From: Chloroflexota bacterium
GTDB taxonomy: Bacteria; Chloroflexota; Anaerolineae; UBA4142
Assembly: GCA_016223105.1 (NCBI GenBank)
Contig: JACRPR010000122.1
Span: forward strand, 1-43,045
DNA: 43,045 nucleotides
Direction: 5' to 3'
Every line of letters begins with the position of its first letter. Position 1 is the stretch's first letter. A program made the position numbers and the translations under genes. This document shows positions 29,059-37,520 of the stretch, one piece after another. The notes beneath the pieces are model-generated. The model saw only the letters and a list, made by a program, of their open reading frames with translations. It did no database searches and was not told the DNA's origin.

Positions 29059-31732
29059 CGCGAAAATTGTGTACAACAAAGCCGGCTGGCACGATCCGTA
29101 CGGCAAACTCTACGCCCAAGCCGCGCCCGAACCTGGTTTGACCGCGCTCCAAAAAGCGGACCAAGTGCGCCAAGCGATCAACGCCGGCGCGATTCAACCG
29201 GAACCGTTCACGATTCGCGCGCGCTTGGGCGAGTGCGTCAACTTGCGGACGACGAACGCAACGCATCTCGACAACGATCCAAATGTGCCGCTCGATCTGC
29301 ACGCGCCGAACGGCGACATTTTCCACGAACCGACGCCAATGACCGAGATGAGCAGTCACGTTCACCTGGTGCGGTTCGACGAACTCGGCTCCGACGGCAC
29401 TTCGATTGGTTGGAATTATGTGCAAGCGCCGCTCGTCGGACAAACGTACGGCTATCGCTGGTTTGTGGATTTGCCTTTGCGAACCGTGTTCTTTCATGAT
29501 CATCAATTTCCGACGACGCATCAACAGCACGGTGTGTGGGCGGCGATGAACGTCGAACCCGCGGACGCGACCTGGCACGATCCAAAAACCGGGTTGGAAA
29601 CGAATGGCATCGGCACGGTGATGGACATTCGCTCGCCATCGGGTCAGGACTTTCGCGAATTCACCGTGCACTATTCCGATTTCGTGCCGTTGTTCGACGC
29701 CGCCGGCAAGCCGCTCAACCCACCGACGCGTCCCGATTTCTACGGGCAAGACCAGGGCGGCATGGCGATCAATTATCGCAACGAACCGTTCCCGACGCGA
29801 CTTAACTCGGCGAGCAGTGGCGCGCCCGGCGAGCCGGCGTACATTTTCAGTTCCGCCGTGCACGGCGATCCGGCGACGCCGATCTTTCGCGCGTACGCCG
29901 GCGACCCGGTTGTGTTCCGCTTTATGGATGGCGCGCACGAGGAAGAACACAACTTTAATCTCGCGGGGCATCGCTGGTTGCACGAACCGGACGACCCGGC
30001 ATCGAATCTGTACGACACGCAAGCCGCGAACATTGGCGAGTTTTTCAACTTTGAAGTTACTGCCGGGCGCGCGGTGCGACGCGGCAATGCCACCACTGCC
30101 ACGGCGCGCGAAAAAATGCGCGAGCACGCGCAGATGACCTTGGGCGCGACCATCGTTCTGCCTGCCGGCGCGAACGCGACCGGCGGCGATTATCTCTACA
30201 GTTCGCAACCGTTGAACGATTTGTGGAGTGGGATGTGGGGCATCTTTCGTGTGCTTGCCGGGCGCGTGTCCGATCTGCAACCGCTTCCCGATGTTACCGC
30301 GCCGCCGACTGTGCCAGCCGGTGGTGAATGGCTCGCGCTAAAACCAGGTCAATCCATCAGCGCGCCGCCGCCGGCTAAAATTTTGAATCCGTGTCCGCCG
30401 AGCGCGCAGATCAAAAAAATCGCCATCAGCATCGTGCAACAAAAAATCGTTTACAACGCCGCGGGCGATCACGATCCGAATGGCATCGCGTATGTGTTGA
30501 ATCAAGACCTCGATCTTGCCGGCAGACCGAAAGCCGGCGTCGCGCTCAAGCCGTTGTTCATTCGCGCGAACGAAGGCGAGTGCGTGCATCTGGCGTTGAC
30601 CAATCGTTTGCCCAGCGCGGGCATTCCAGTGCACGCCGGCGATCCGGTCAATCCAACCGAGAACACGAGTGTGACGAATCGTTTGGCAAACGGAAGTTTG
30701 CAGTTGGTCAACGCGACCTGGCGTCCCAGCAATCGCGCGTCGGTGCATATTGCCGGCTTGATCAAACACAAGGTCGTCAGCGCGGACGGCGCGGCGGTCG
30801 GTTACAATTACGATACGACGATCGCGCCCGGCAAAACGTTCACGTACTATTACTGGCTCGACAGCAAAGACATTGGCATTGCGAACATTCAAAATATGGC
30901 GAATATCCGTGGCACGCGCCATCACGGCGCGTGGGGCGGACTCGTCGTCGAACCGAAGGGCGCGGTGTATCTCGATCCCAAGACCGGCGCGTTTGTGCGG
31001 AGCGGTGAGAACGCGGTCATCAAATATCCGATCATAAATCCCAATGGCACGACGACGTACAACTTATTCCGCGAATTCATTGTCAACCTTCAAGACGGGT
31101 TGAATCTATTCGACAAAAATGGAATTCAAATCGCGGATGCCGCCGCGCACGCCGGCGAAGCCGCCGATTCCGAAGACCAGGGCGAAAAAGGCATCAACTA
31201 TCGGAGTGAGCCGTTCCGTAACCGGCTCGCGCGCGATCCGCAATCGGCGAACGTGTTCAGTTCGGTCGTGCATGGCGATCCGGCAACGCCGATCTTTCGT
31301 TCCTACGTCGGCGAGCCGGTGATGGTGCGCGTGTTGAACAGCCAGGATTTGCCGCGCGCGCACACCTTCGGCATCGCGGGGCACGAGTGGCGGCACGAAT
31401 GGAATGATCCGACCTCGAACATTATCAACGCGCAAGGCGGCTTGAACACGAGTCGCGCATTCAATCTAAATTTGATTGGCGGCGCGGGGGGACCGCAACA
31501 ACTCGCCGGCGATTATCTGTACAACGATCGCAATCTGTTCCACAATTTGAGCGGCGGATTGTGGGGACTGATTCGCGCGCACGACACCGCGCAGATCGAT
31601 CTCAAACCGCTGTTTGCGAGCGCGCGGATTCCCGTCGCGCCGATCACACAACCGGATCCGAGTTTGCCGCCGCCAGAGTTGGGCATTGACGTGGGCATGT
31701 TTGAATACTTTTCGCCGACCATTTTCAAGTGA
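29003..31732 (+). CDS. Giant multicopper oxidase, part 2: further cupredoxin units
   Basis: It continues part 1 in another frame. The first residues (MRKDSV) are not a real start; family sequence begins about VPERFYYPAFIDAKIVYN. It holds two more MCO-like units. The first has SSHVHLVRFDE (CBS1-like) and FFHDHQFPTTHQQHG (CBS2-like), then EEHNFNLAGHRWLHEPDDP. The second (from about 30400, KKIAISIVQQKIVYNAAGDHDPNG) keeps the fold but has lost most copper ligands. With part 1 this gives about six cupredoxin folds, as in ceruloplasmin or MnxG-type enzymes. The product is likely extracytoplasmic and tethered by the part-1 membrane domain. Confidence 0.85.
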   Translation: MRKDSVGVPERFYYPAFIDAKIVYNKAGWHDPYGKLYAQAAPEPGLTALQKADQVRQAINAGAIQPEPFTIRARLGECVNLRTTNATHLDNDPNVPLDLHAPNGDIFHEPTPMTEMSSHVHLVRFDELGSDGTSIGWNYVQAPLVGQTYGYRWFVDLPLRTVFFHDHQFPTTHQQHGVWAAMNVEPADATWHDPKTGLETNGIGTVMDIRSPSGQDFREFTVHYSDFVPLFDAAGKPLNPPTRPDFYGQDQGGMAINYRNEPFPTRLNSASSGAPGEPAYIFSSAVHGDPATPIFRAYAGDPVVFRFMDGAHEEEHNFNLAGHRWLHEPDDPASNLYDTQAANIGEFFNFEVTAGRAVRRGNATTATAREKMREHAQMTLGATIVLPAGANATGGDYLYSSQPLNDLWSGMWGIFRVLAGRVSDLQPLPDVTAPPTVPAGGEWLALKPGQSISAPPPAKILNPCPPSAQIKKIAISIVQQKIVYNAAGDHDPNGIAYVLNQDLDLAGRPKAGVALKPLFIRANEGECVHLALTNRLPSAGIPVHAGDPVNPTENTSVTNRLANGSLQLVNATWRPSNRASVHIAGLIKHKVVSADGAAVGYNYDTTIAPGKTFTYYYWLDSKDIGIANIQNMANIRGTRHHGAWGGLVVEPKGAVYLDPKTGAFVRSGENAVIKYPIINPNGTTTYNLFREFIVNLQDGLNLFDKNGIQIADAAAHAGEAADSEDQGEKGINYRSEPFRNRLARDPQSANVFSSVVHGDPATPIFRSYVGEPVMVRVLNSQDLPRAHTFGIAGHEWRHEWNDPTSNIINAQGGLNTSRAFNLNLIGGAGGPQQLAGDYLYNDRNLFHNLSGGLWGLIRAHDTAQIDLKPLFASARIPVAPITQPDPSLPPPELGIDVGMFEYFSPTIFK

Positions 31733-31748
31733 GTTTTGGAGAATCGCA

Positions 31749-32330
31749 ATGAGACCCGAAATGAACGAGCCCATTCGTGTGTTGGCGCTCGACGACGCGC
31801 CGATTTACTGCGCGGGGATTCGCCACGCGCTCGAAGCCGCGCCGGGATTCGCGCTCGCGTTGGCGACGGGCGATCCCGCGCATGCGTTCGCGCAGGTCCG
31901 CGTGATCAAACCGCACGTCATCCTCCTGGGTTTGAATCGCGCCACCCACGAGCCGATTCGCCTCGCGCGCGCGCTGTCCGATTATGCGCCGGTGCTCGCC
32001 CTCGCGGAACGCGCGGAGGACGAAGCGGAATTGAACGTCGCCGGTTTTTCGCGCAAGACGATTGACGCGCCGGGTTTGCGCGACGCGCTCCAGCGCGTCG
32101 CGCGCGGCGAACGCGCCGGCGCGAATGAAACGCGCGCGCTCTCGCCACGCCAAGCGCAAGTTCTAAAATGCGCCGCGTCCGGCGAAAGCAACAAATTGAT
32201 CGCGCGCACGCTGAGCATTCGCGAAAAAACGGTCAAGAATCATATGACTTTGATTTTGCGAAAACTGGGTATGACCAACCGCACCCAAGCCGTGATGTGC
32301 GCTTTGCAACGCGGCTGGGTCGCGCTGTAA
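31749..32330 (+). CDS. LuxR-type regulator with degenerate receiver
   Basis: 193 aa from ATG 31749 (SD TTTGGAGAATC), 16 nt after the MCO. The N-terminal receiver keeps LALDDAP, but the phospho-acceptor position reads HVILLGLNRA, Gly61 in place of Asp, so it should not be phosphorylated. The C-terminal HTH is intact (LSPRQAQVLKCAASGESNKLIARTLSIREKTVKNHMTLILRKL) and close to that of the regulator at 17374. It may bind the same box without phosphorylation or modulate that regulator. It is an orphan, with no kinase nearby on this strand. Confidence 0.88.
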   Translation: MRPEMNEPIRVLALDDAPIYCAGIRHALEAAPGFALALATGDPAHAFAQVRVIKPHVILLGLNRATHEPIRLARALSDYAPVLALAERAEDEAELNVAGFSRKTIDAPGLRDALQRVARGERAGANETRALSPRQAQVLKCAASGESNKLIARTLSIREKTVKNHMTLILRKLGMTNRTQAVMCALQRGWVAL

Positions 32331-32345
32331 CCGCGAGCCAGGCAA

Positions 32346-34259
32346 ATGAAAAATCAACATTCGAAAAATTCGCGCGCGCGCAATCGTGTGCCCACCCCGC
32401 TTTTCGCGCTGGGACTCTTTGGAATTATTTCGCTCGGGCTATTCGCGTCGGGCATCATTCCGCGCCCCGATGCCAGCCAAGCCAGTGACGCGCATCACGC
32501 GCCCACCGCCGCGCGGATCGTGTTCGGTCCGCGCGATGTTGCCGGGCGCGACGCGCACGCGCGGCTCGAGGTCGCGAGCGCGGATGAGCACGCGACTGCC
32601 GGCGCGATTCCGACCGGACAAAAAACGCTCGTAACCGTGCGCTTGAGCGATCCGCGCACTGGCGCAATGCTCGCCGGCTTGAATCCGACGATAGACCTGG
32701 CGTTGGTCGGCGCGGCATCCAATTCGAACGCGAGTGATCCGTTTGAATCGCGCGAGACGATGGTGTTTGCCGGGAGTTCGGTCGGCGTGATCGAAGAAGG
32801 CGGACACACCCACAATAAACCAGGTCGCGGTTTGGGTAAAGCGGTCGGCGCGAATTTTACCGCGATGATCAATCTGCCGAATCCCGCCGCGGACGCGGCG
32901 TTGGATCGCGAGCACCGTTACATTTTTATCACGCTTCCCCAAAGTGACCAGGTCGTGATCGTGGACGCGCTGACGCATCGCCTCGCGCACCAGGTGCGCG
33001 TCGGCGCGCGCCCGAACCATCTCGCGCTCGAACCGTCGGGCAAGCGGGTGTGGGTGGCGAATGATGGCGCAGGCACGCTCACCGCGATTGACACGGCGAC
33101 GCACGATACGCAAACCGTCGCGGTCGGCGCGGGGCATCACGACATTGTGTTCGCGGACGATCAACCGCTGATGTTCGTCACAAACAGTCAAGCCAACACG
33201 GTTTCGATCATTCACCTGGAGCGCGCGCAGAAAATTGCGGATGTGCCGGTGGGCAACGCGCCGCACGGCTTGGACTATGCCGCGCGCCGATTGTATGTGG
33301 CGAACGAAGGCGACGGCACGGTTACGGTTTTGAGCATTGAAGGCGAACGCGCCACGCCGCTCACGGTGATTCGCGCGGGCGCGGGCGCGCGCCAGGTCAA
33401 GCTGGATCCGACCGGCAAAATTGGCGCGGTCAGTAATTATCGCGCGAACACGCTCACGCTTTTCAACGCGCAGACGCACGCGCTCATCAAAACCATCGCG
33501 ACCGGCGGGGGACCGGACGGCATCGTATTTTTCGAGCGGTACGTGATCGTCCGCAACACCCTCACGCCGGATGCGACCTTCGCACATCTCGATAACCCGG
33601 ACATTGCGGACAATCTCGAACTGAGCAATGTGCCGTTGCTCGCGAGTCCCGCGCCCGATTTTCACGCGCGCTTGTTTGTCGCCGGCGAGATGGTGATCGC
33701 GCCGCACCCGGTAACGGGACAACTCCAGCGTTTGCATTTGATGCACGGTCGTCCGATGCCGATGGATCAGCTCAAAGCGACGAGCGGCGCAGAGTTTGTG
33801 TTATCGCTCGCGAACACGGTCAAGGAGATTCGTCCGGGTGTGTATCAACGCGTCGTGCAATTCGATCGCGCGGGCGCGTACGCGTTACGCGTCAACGTTG
33901 CCGGTCAAGCGCCGATCGAGTTCACGCTCGATGTCGCGAGCGCGCGCGCGGAGAAAGCGGCGCGCGCGCAACTGCTTACGCCGGCTGAGTCTTACCAGGT
34001 CGGCGCGCCAGCGGTGATCCGCTTTCGCGTGCACGCGCCCGACAACGCGCTCACCGACGGCACGATCACGGTATACAAGTTCACGCCGGGGCAAGGCATT
34101 TGGCAAAAAATTTTGCCGGCGGAATTTGCCGGCAATGCCGTGTATCAAATTACGCTCGAGTTTCCCGACGCGGGCGAGTATGCGGCGACATTCAGTTCCG
34201 TTAAATTGGGATTGTTGACGCAAGACAGTCCGCGTTTTACGGTGAATGTGGTCAAGTAA
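32346..34259 (+). CDS. Exported YVTN-type beta-propeller protein
   Basis: 637 aa. An N-terminal membrane anchor (PLFALGLFGIISLGLFASGII, ~18-38) precedes a seven-bladed YVTN/YncE-like propeller (~180-430: YIFITLPQSDQVVIVDALTHRLAH, KRVWVANDGAGTLTAIDTATHD, RRLYVANEGDGTVTVLS). Then comes a domain with LHLMHGRPMPMDQLKATSG and a beta-sandwich C-terminus (YQVGAPAVIRFRVHAPDNALTDG). The His/Met-rich stretch could bind copper or another metal. It lies 15 nt after the regulator and is probably the last gene of the P2/MCO unit. Weak SD (GCCAGGC). Confidence 0.85.
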   Translation: MKNQHSKNSRARNRVPTPLFALGLFGIISLGLFASGIIPRPDASQASDAHHAPTAARIVFGPRDVAGRDAHARLEVASADEHATAGAIPTGQKTLVTVRLSDPRTGAMLAGLNPTIDLALVGAASNSNASDPFESRETMVFAGSSVGVIEEGGHTHNKPGRGLGKAVGANFTAMINLPNPAADAALDREHRYIFITLPQSDQVVIVDALTHRLAHQVRVGARPNHLALEPSGKRVWVANDGAGTLTAIDTATHDTQTVAVGAGHHDIVFADDQPLMFVTNSQANTVSIIHLERAQKIADVPVGNAPHGLDYAARRLYVANEGDGTVTVLSIEGERATPLTVIRAGAGARQVKLDPTGKIGAVSNYRANTLTLFNAQTHALIKTIATGGGPDGIVFFERYVIVRNTLTPDATFAHLDNPDIADNLELSNVPLLASPAPDFHARLFVAGEMVIAPHPVTGQLQRLHLMHGRPMPMDQLKATSGAEFVLSLANTVKEIRPGVYQRVVQFDRAGAYALRVNVAGQAPIEFTLDVASARAEKAARAQLLTPAESYQVGAPAVIRFRVHAPDNALTDGTITVYKFTPGQGIWQKILPAEFAGNAVYQITLEFPDAGEYAATFSSVKLGLLTQDSPRFTVNVVK

Positions 34260-34284
34260 AAATCAACGCAAAAATCGGAATAAA

Positions 34285-34322
34285 TAAATCGCGCCGACCT
34301 CAAACGAGGTCGGCGCGATTCG
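34285..34322. terminator. Bidirectional terminator between propeller gene and terC-glcF fusion
   Basis: AATCGCGCCGACCTC / GAGGTCGGCGCGATT with loop AAAC. A very stable stem in a convergent gap. Confidence 0.85.
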
Positions 34323-34337
34323 TTTACGCGCGCGCGG

Positions 34338-36671
34338 TTAATTCATCGCGCGATACGATAAATCCAACACCTCGACGACGTGCATTACGCGCGCGTTCAG
34401 TTTCGCGCGGCGCACGCCCGCCCACAATTGCATATGGCAACCGGTGTTACTCGCGACGATCACCGCCGCGCCGGTCGCGGCAATGTCCGTCATTTTCGCG
34501 TCGAGGATCGCGTCCGCGGTTTCGCTCTGCGCGATGTTGTACACGCCCGCCGAACCGCAACATTGATCCGGCGTTTTGAGTTCGACCAGGTTGAGCCCAG
34601 GAATTTGTTTGAGCAAATCGCGCGGCTGGCGAATCACTTTTTGCGCGTTCCGCAAATGGCACGAATCAGAATAGGTCACGCGCAGGTTCACCTCACCGCG
34701 CGGCGGCGCGTGGAGATGCTCCGCCAAAAATTCGGAAATGTCCTTGACCTTGTGTGCGAGTTGTTTGGCTTTCGTTTCGTACTCCGGCTCGTCGTGAAAG
34801 AGATGCACGTACTCGTGCTTGAGCGTCGCGCCGCATCCGCCGGCATTGTTGATCACATAATCGTATTTTTCGGAGAGGAGCGCGTCCAAATTTTTGCGCG
34901 CGAGTTCGCGCGCGTGCGCGAGATCGCCGACGTGCAACTGCGCCGCGCCGCAACAGGTTTGCTCCGCCGGGAAATGTACTGCGTACCCGTTGCGTTGAAG
35001 CACGCGCACCGTCGCCGCGTTGACCGGCGCGAGAAACGCTTCCTGGATGCAACCGTGAAAAAACGCGACCGTGCCGCGTCTCTCGCCCAGCGCGGCCGCG
35101 GGTTCCGCGCGATCCAAAAAATTCAATTCGAGCGGCGGCAAAATCGCTTCCATCGCGCGGAGTGGCTGGGGCAACCAATTGAGCGCGCGCACCGCTTTTT
35201 GCAAACCCAGGAATTGGTACAGCCACACCGCGCGCGCCATCAATTTCAGTCGCGCGACGTTCGGCATCATTTCGCGCAAGCCGAGCCAACGCACAAAGCG
35301 TTCCGCGATCCCAGGTCGGCGGCGCGCCTCGACCGCGATGCGCGCGGTTTGAATCAACTGACCGTACTGCACGCCGGACGGACACGCGCTTTCGCACGCG
35401 AGGCAGGACAAGCACAAGTTCATGTGCTGAGCGAACACCGTGCCGAAATCGTCCGGCGCGATTTTATTTTCCGCGACCGCGCGCATCAATACGATGCGTC
35501 CGCGCGGCGAATCCATCTCGGTGCCAAACACCGCATAGGTCGGGCATGCTTGCAAGCACAAGCCGCAGTGGATACATTGATTGACGCGCGCGCGAAATTG
35601 CGGCGTCGTAAATTCGGGAAAGGTGGACTCGTTCAATGCCAATCCTTTTTGCGCGTTCCTGGGAATACGATTTTTCCCACTGCTCCAAAAGAACACGCCG
35701 GGATTCGGCGCGAGTGCGCTCTCGGCTTTCACTTCTTCGGCGTCTTTTTTCGGAAACACAATCGAAGCGACAATCGCGAGCGTGAGCAGAACGAACACGA
35801 CGCCAAGCGCGATTTCGGTGGGGATTTTGAAAATCTCGTGGAGCAACATTTTGACGCCGATGAATCCCAGGATAATCGCGAGCGCGTACTTGAGATAGTG
35901 GAACAGTTGCATCACGCCCGCCAGCGCAAAGTACAACGCGCGCAATCCCAGGATCGCGAAAATGTTCGAGGTGTAGACGATGAACAGATCGTTCGAAATG
36001 CCCAGCACTGCCGGGATCGAATCGAGCGCGAACAACAAATCGGTGCTTTCGATCACGACGAGCGTCGCGAGCAAGGGGGTCGCGTGCATCACCCCGTTGA
36101 GGCGCACTAGAAATTTTTCCGCGTGCAACGTCGGCGTTACCGGCAAATAGCGCGACACAAATTTGAGCGCGGCATTGTTGCCCGGGTTCACATCGTCCTC
36201 GACGCCGTTGAACAGCCGGAACGCGGTAACAACCAGGATGATGCCAAAGACGTACAGCATCCAACTAAAGTTGTGAACCAATTCGACGCCGACGACGATC
36301 AAAATCGCGCGCATCACAATCGCGCCGAGAATGCCCCAGCGCAGAATGCGCGGTTGATACAGCGGCGCGATGCCGAAATAACTGAACACGACGAGAAACA
36401 CGAACAGATTATCCACGCTCAACGATTTCTCGATGAGGTACGCCGCCAAATACATCAGCGCTTTTTCACTGCCGAGTTCATAGTACACGAACACGTTGAA
36501 CAACAACGCCGCGCCGATCCAAATCGCGCTCCACGTCAACGCGGATTTGATCGTGATGATGTGAGCTTTGCGATTGACCACGAAGAGATCGATGTAGAGC
36601 ATAATGCCGACGACAATTGTAAAGCCGCCGAACATTAACATCTCACGCGAAACCAATTCCGAACTGGTCAT
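34338..36671 (-). CDS. TerC-family membrane protein fused to a GlcF-like Fe-S/CCG protein
   Basis: 777 aa from ATG 36671 (SD GGAGGAAATATCA). The 36800 start of the ORF track would translate a palindrome. Residues ~1-325 are a complete TerC protein (EKSLSVDNLFVFLVVFSYF, ESTDLLFALDSIPAVLGIS, last helix ending IVASIVFPKKD); several TerC members export Mn2+. Residues ~370-777 are a glycolate-oxidase GlcF-like subunit with two 4Fe-4S motifs (CIHCGLCLQACPTY, CLSCLACESACPSG) and two CCG blocks (EQTCCGAAQLH, DQCCGSAGVYN). No glcD/glcE gene is in the window. The fusion is seamless in frame but unusual. It could be real or could come from loss of a stop/start region. Confidence 0.86.
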   Translation of the reverse strand: MTSSELVSREMLMFGGFTIVVGIMLYIDLFVVNRKAHIITIKSALTWSAIWIGAALLFNVFVYYELGSEKALMYLAAYLIEKSLSVDNLFVFLVVFSYFGIAPLYQPRILRWGILGAIVMRAILIVVGVELVHNFSWMLYVFGIILVVTAFRLFNGVEDDVNPGNNAALKFVSRYLPVTPTLHAEKFLVRLNGVMHATPLLATLVVIESTDLLFALDSIPAVLGISNDLFIVYTSNIFAILGLRALYFALAGVMQLFHYLKYALAIILGFIGVKMLLHEIFKIPTEIALGVVFVLLTLAIVASIVFPKKDAEEVKAESALAPNPGVFFWSSGKNRIPRNAQKGLALNESTFPEFTTPQFRARVNQCIHCGLCLQACPTYAVFGTEMDSPRGRIVLMRAVAENKIAPDDFGTVFAQHMNLCLSCLACESACPSGVQYGQLIQTARIAVEARRRPGIAERFVRWLGLREMMPNVARLKLMARAVWLYQFLGLQKAVRALNWLPQPLRAMEAILPPLELNFLDRAEPAAALGERRGTVAFFHGCIQEAFLAPVNAATVRVLQRNGYAVHFPAEQTCCGAAQLHVGDLAHARELARKNLDALLSEKYDYVINNAGGCGATLKHEYVHLFHDEPEYETKAKQLAHKVKDISEFLAEHLHAPPRGEVNLRVTYSDSCHLRNAQKVIRQPRDLLKQIPGLNLVELKTPDQCCGSAGVYNIAQSETADAILDAKMTDIAATGAAVIVASNTGCHMQLWAGVRRAKLNARVMHVVEVLDLSYRAMN

Positions 36672-36691
36672 TGATATTTCCTCCGAACAGA

Positions 36692-36800
36692 TTGGATGTT
36701 GGACGTTGGATGTTTGACGTTGGACGTTAGACGTTGGACGTTGGACGTTGGATCTTAGAAGTTGAATTCCAACTTCCAACTTCCAACTTCCAACTTCCAA
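36692..36800. repeat. Tandem TTGGACG / CCAACTT palindrome
   Basis: Repeated TTGGACGTTGGA-type units face repeated TTCCAACTTCCAAC units around GAAGTTGAATTC. It lies between lutC and the terC-glcF start on minus. Confidence 0.9.
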
Positions 36801-36803
36801 TTT

Positions 36804-37454
36804 CTAACTTCCACCATCCATCACCCACACGCGTAATGCTTTCGGACCGTGCACGCCAATCGTTACCGTCAATTCAATGTCCGCGGTGCGACTCGGTCCG
36901 GTCACAAAGACCCAGTATCCTTCGCCCTTTACTTCCGCGAACGCGGGCGCGAGATCGGCGCGCAAAATTTCCGGCGTAATGATCGCGAGATGCACGCGCG
37001 GCAAGAGCGACACCGCGCGCGGTTTTTCCGGCGACGAACGCAAGAGCAGAGTCCCGGTTTCCGGGAACGCCGCGTCCGCGCCGGTGATGCCGAGATCACA
37101 TTCCGCGAGCGCGCGCTTGTCCGCGTGCGGCGAAATGATTTCGATGCCGAGATCGCGCAACGCGTCCGCGATGTCCCACGCTTTCAATTCCTGGGTTTCC
37201 CACAGCGTCGCTTTTTTCACCGCATCATCGCGCGCGATTTGCGCGAGCGCGGCGCGCATCTCCGCGCGCGAAATTCGTCGCGTCGCGCCGCCGAGTTTTG
37301 TAATCTCGCCGAGCAACATTTCGATTTCCGCGTTCGCGTCGCCGGGCACGCGCGGCGCGATGCGCGCCGATCCTGGGATCGGCAACACCGGCGCATCGGT
37401 TGTGCGTTTGAGCGCGAGTCGGACATCGGCAAGAATTTGTTCGCGTGCGTTCAT
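36804..37454 (-). CDS. lutC: LutC/LldG-type lactate utilisation protein
   Basis: 216 aa, cytoplasmic, LUD domain. Typical blocks: MNAREQILADVRLAL at the start, DLGITGADAAFPETGTLLLRSSPEKPRAVSLLPRVHLAII (the core ETGT motif) and VTGPSRTADIELTVTIGVHGPKALRVWV at the end. LutABC together oxidise L-lactate. I choose ATG 37454 (AGGA 8 nt upstream) over 37460; the ORF-track start at 37496 lies in a palindrome. Same operon as lutB and lutA, in the order A-B-C on minus. Confidence 0.93.
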   Translation of the reverse strand: MNAREQILADVRLALKRTTDAPVLPIPGSARIAPRVPGDANAEIEMLLGEITKLGGATRRISRAEMRAALAQIARDDAVKKATLWETQELKAWDIADALRDLGIEIISPHADKRALAECDLGITGADAAFPETGTLLLRSSPEKPRAVSLLPRVHLAIITPEILRADLAPAFAEVKGEGYWVFVTGPSRTADIELTVTIGVHGPKALRVWVMDGGS

Positions 37455-37465
37455 TTTCATATCCT

Positions 37466-37518
37466 GTAGCGCGGGCGGCTCGCCCGCTTTTCCCACTGCA
37501 GGCGAGCCGCCCGCCCCA
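37466..37518. repeat. GTAGCGCGGGCGGCTCGCC-type palindrome between lutB and lutC
   Basis: Same family as 4123-4175, here with inner TTTTCCCACTGCA. It sits between the lutB stop and the lutC SD. Confidence 0.85.
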
Positions 37519-37520
37519 CA

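Noticed and set aside
28898-30280. Long minus-strand ORF (460 aa) and other long antisense ORFs such as 34380-36110 (576 aa) and 32439-33746 (435 aa)
   Set aside because: They lie opposite clearly recognisable genes (MCO, TerC-GlcF, propeller), are rich in Arg/His as expected from shadow frames of CG-rich genes, and have no family features.
17374-34259. A diversity-generating or phage-defence system in the accessory region
   Set aside because: No reverse transcriptase, template/variable repeat pair, nuclease or helicase was found; the region is oxidase, surface and regulatory genes.
36692-36800. Tandem TTGGACG/CCAACTT units as a CRISPR-like array
   Set aside because: Units are 6-10 bases, without spacers of constant length, and the two halves are complementary; it is a large palindrome. 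No cas genes are present.
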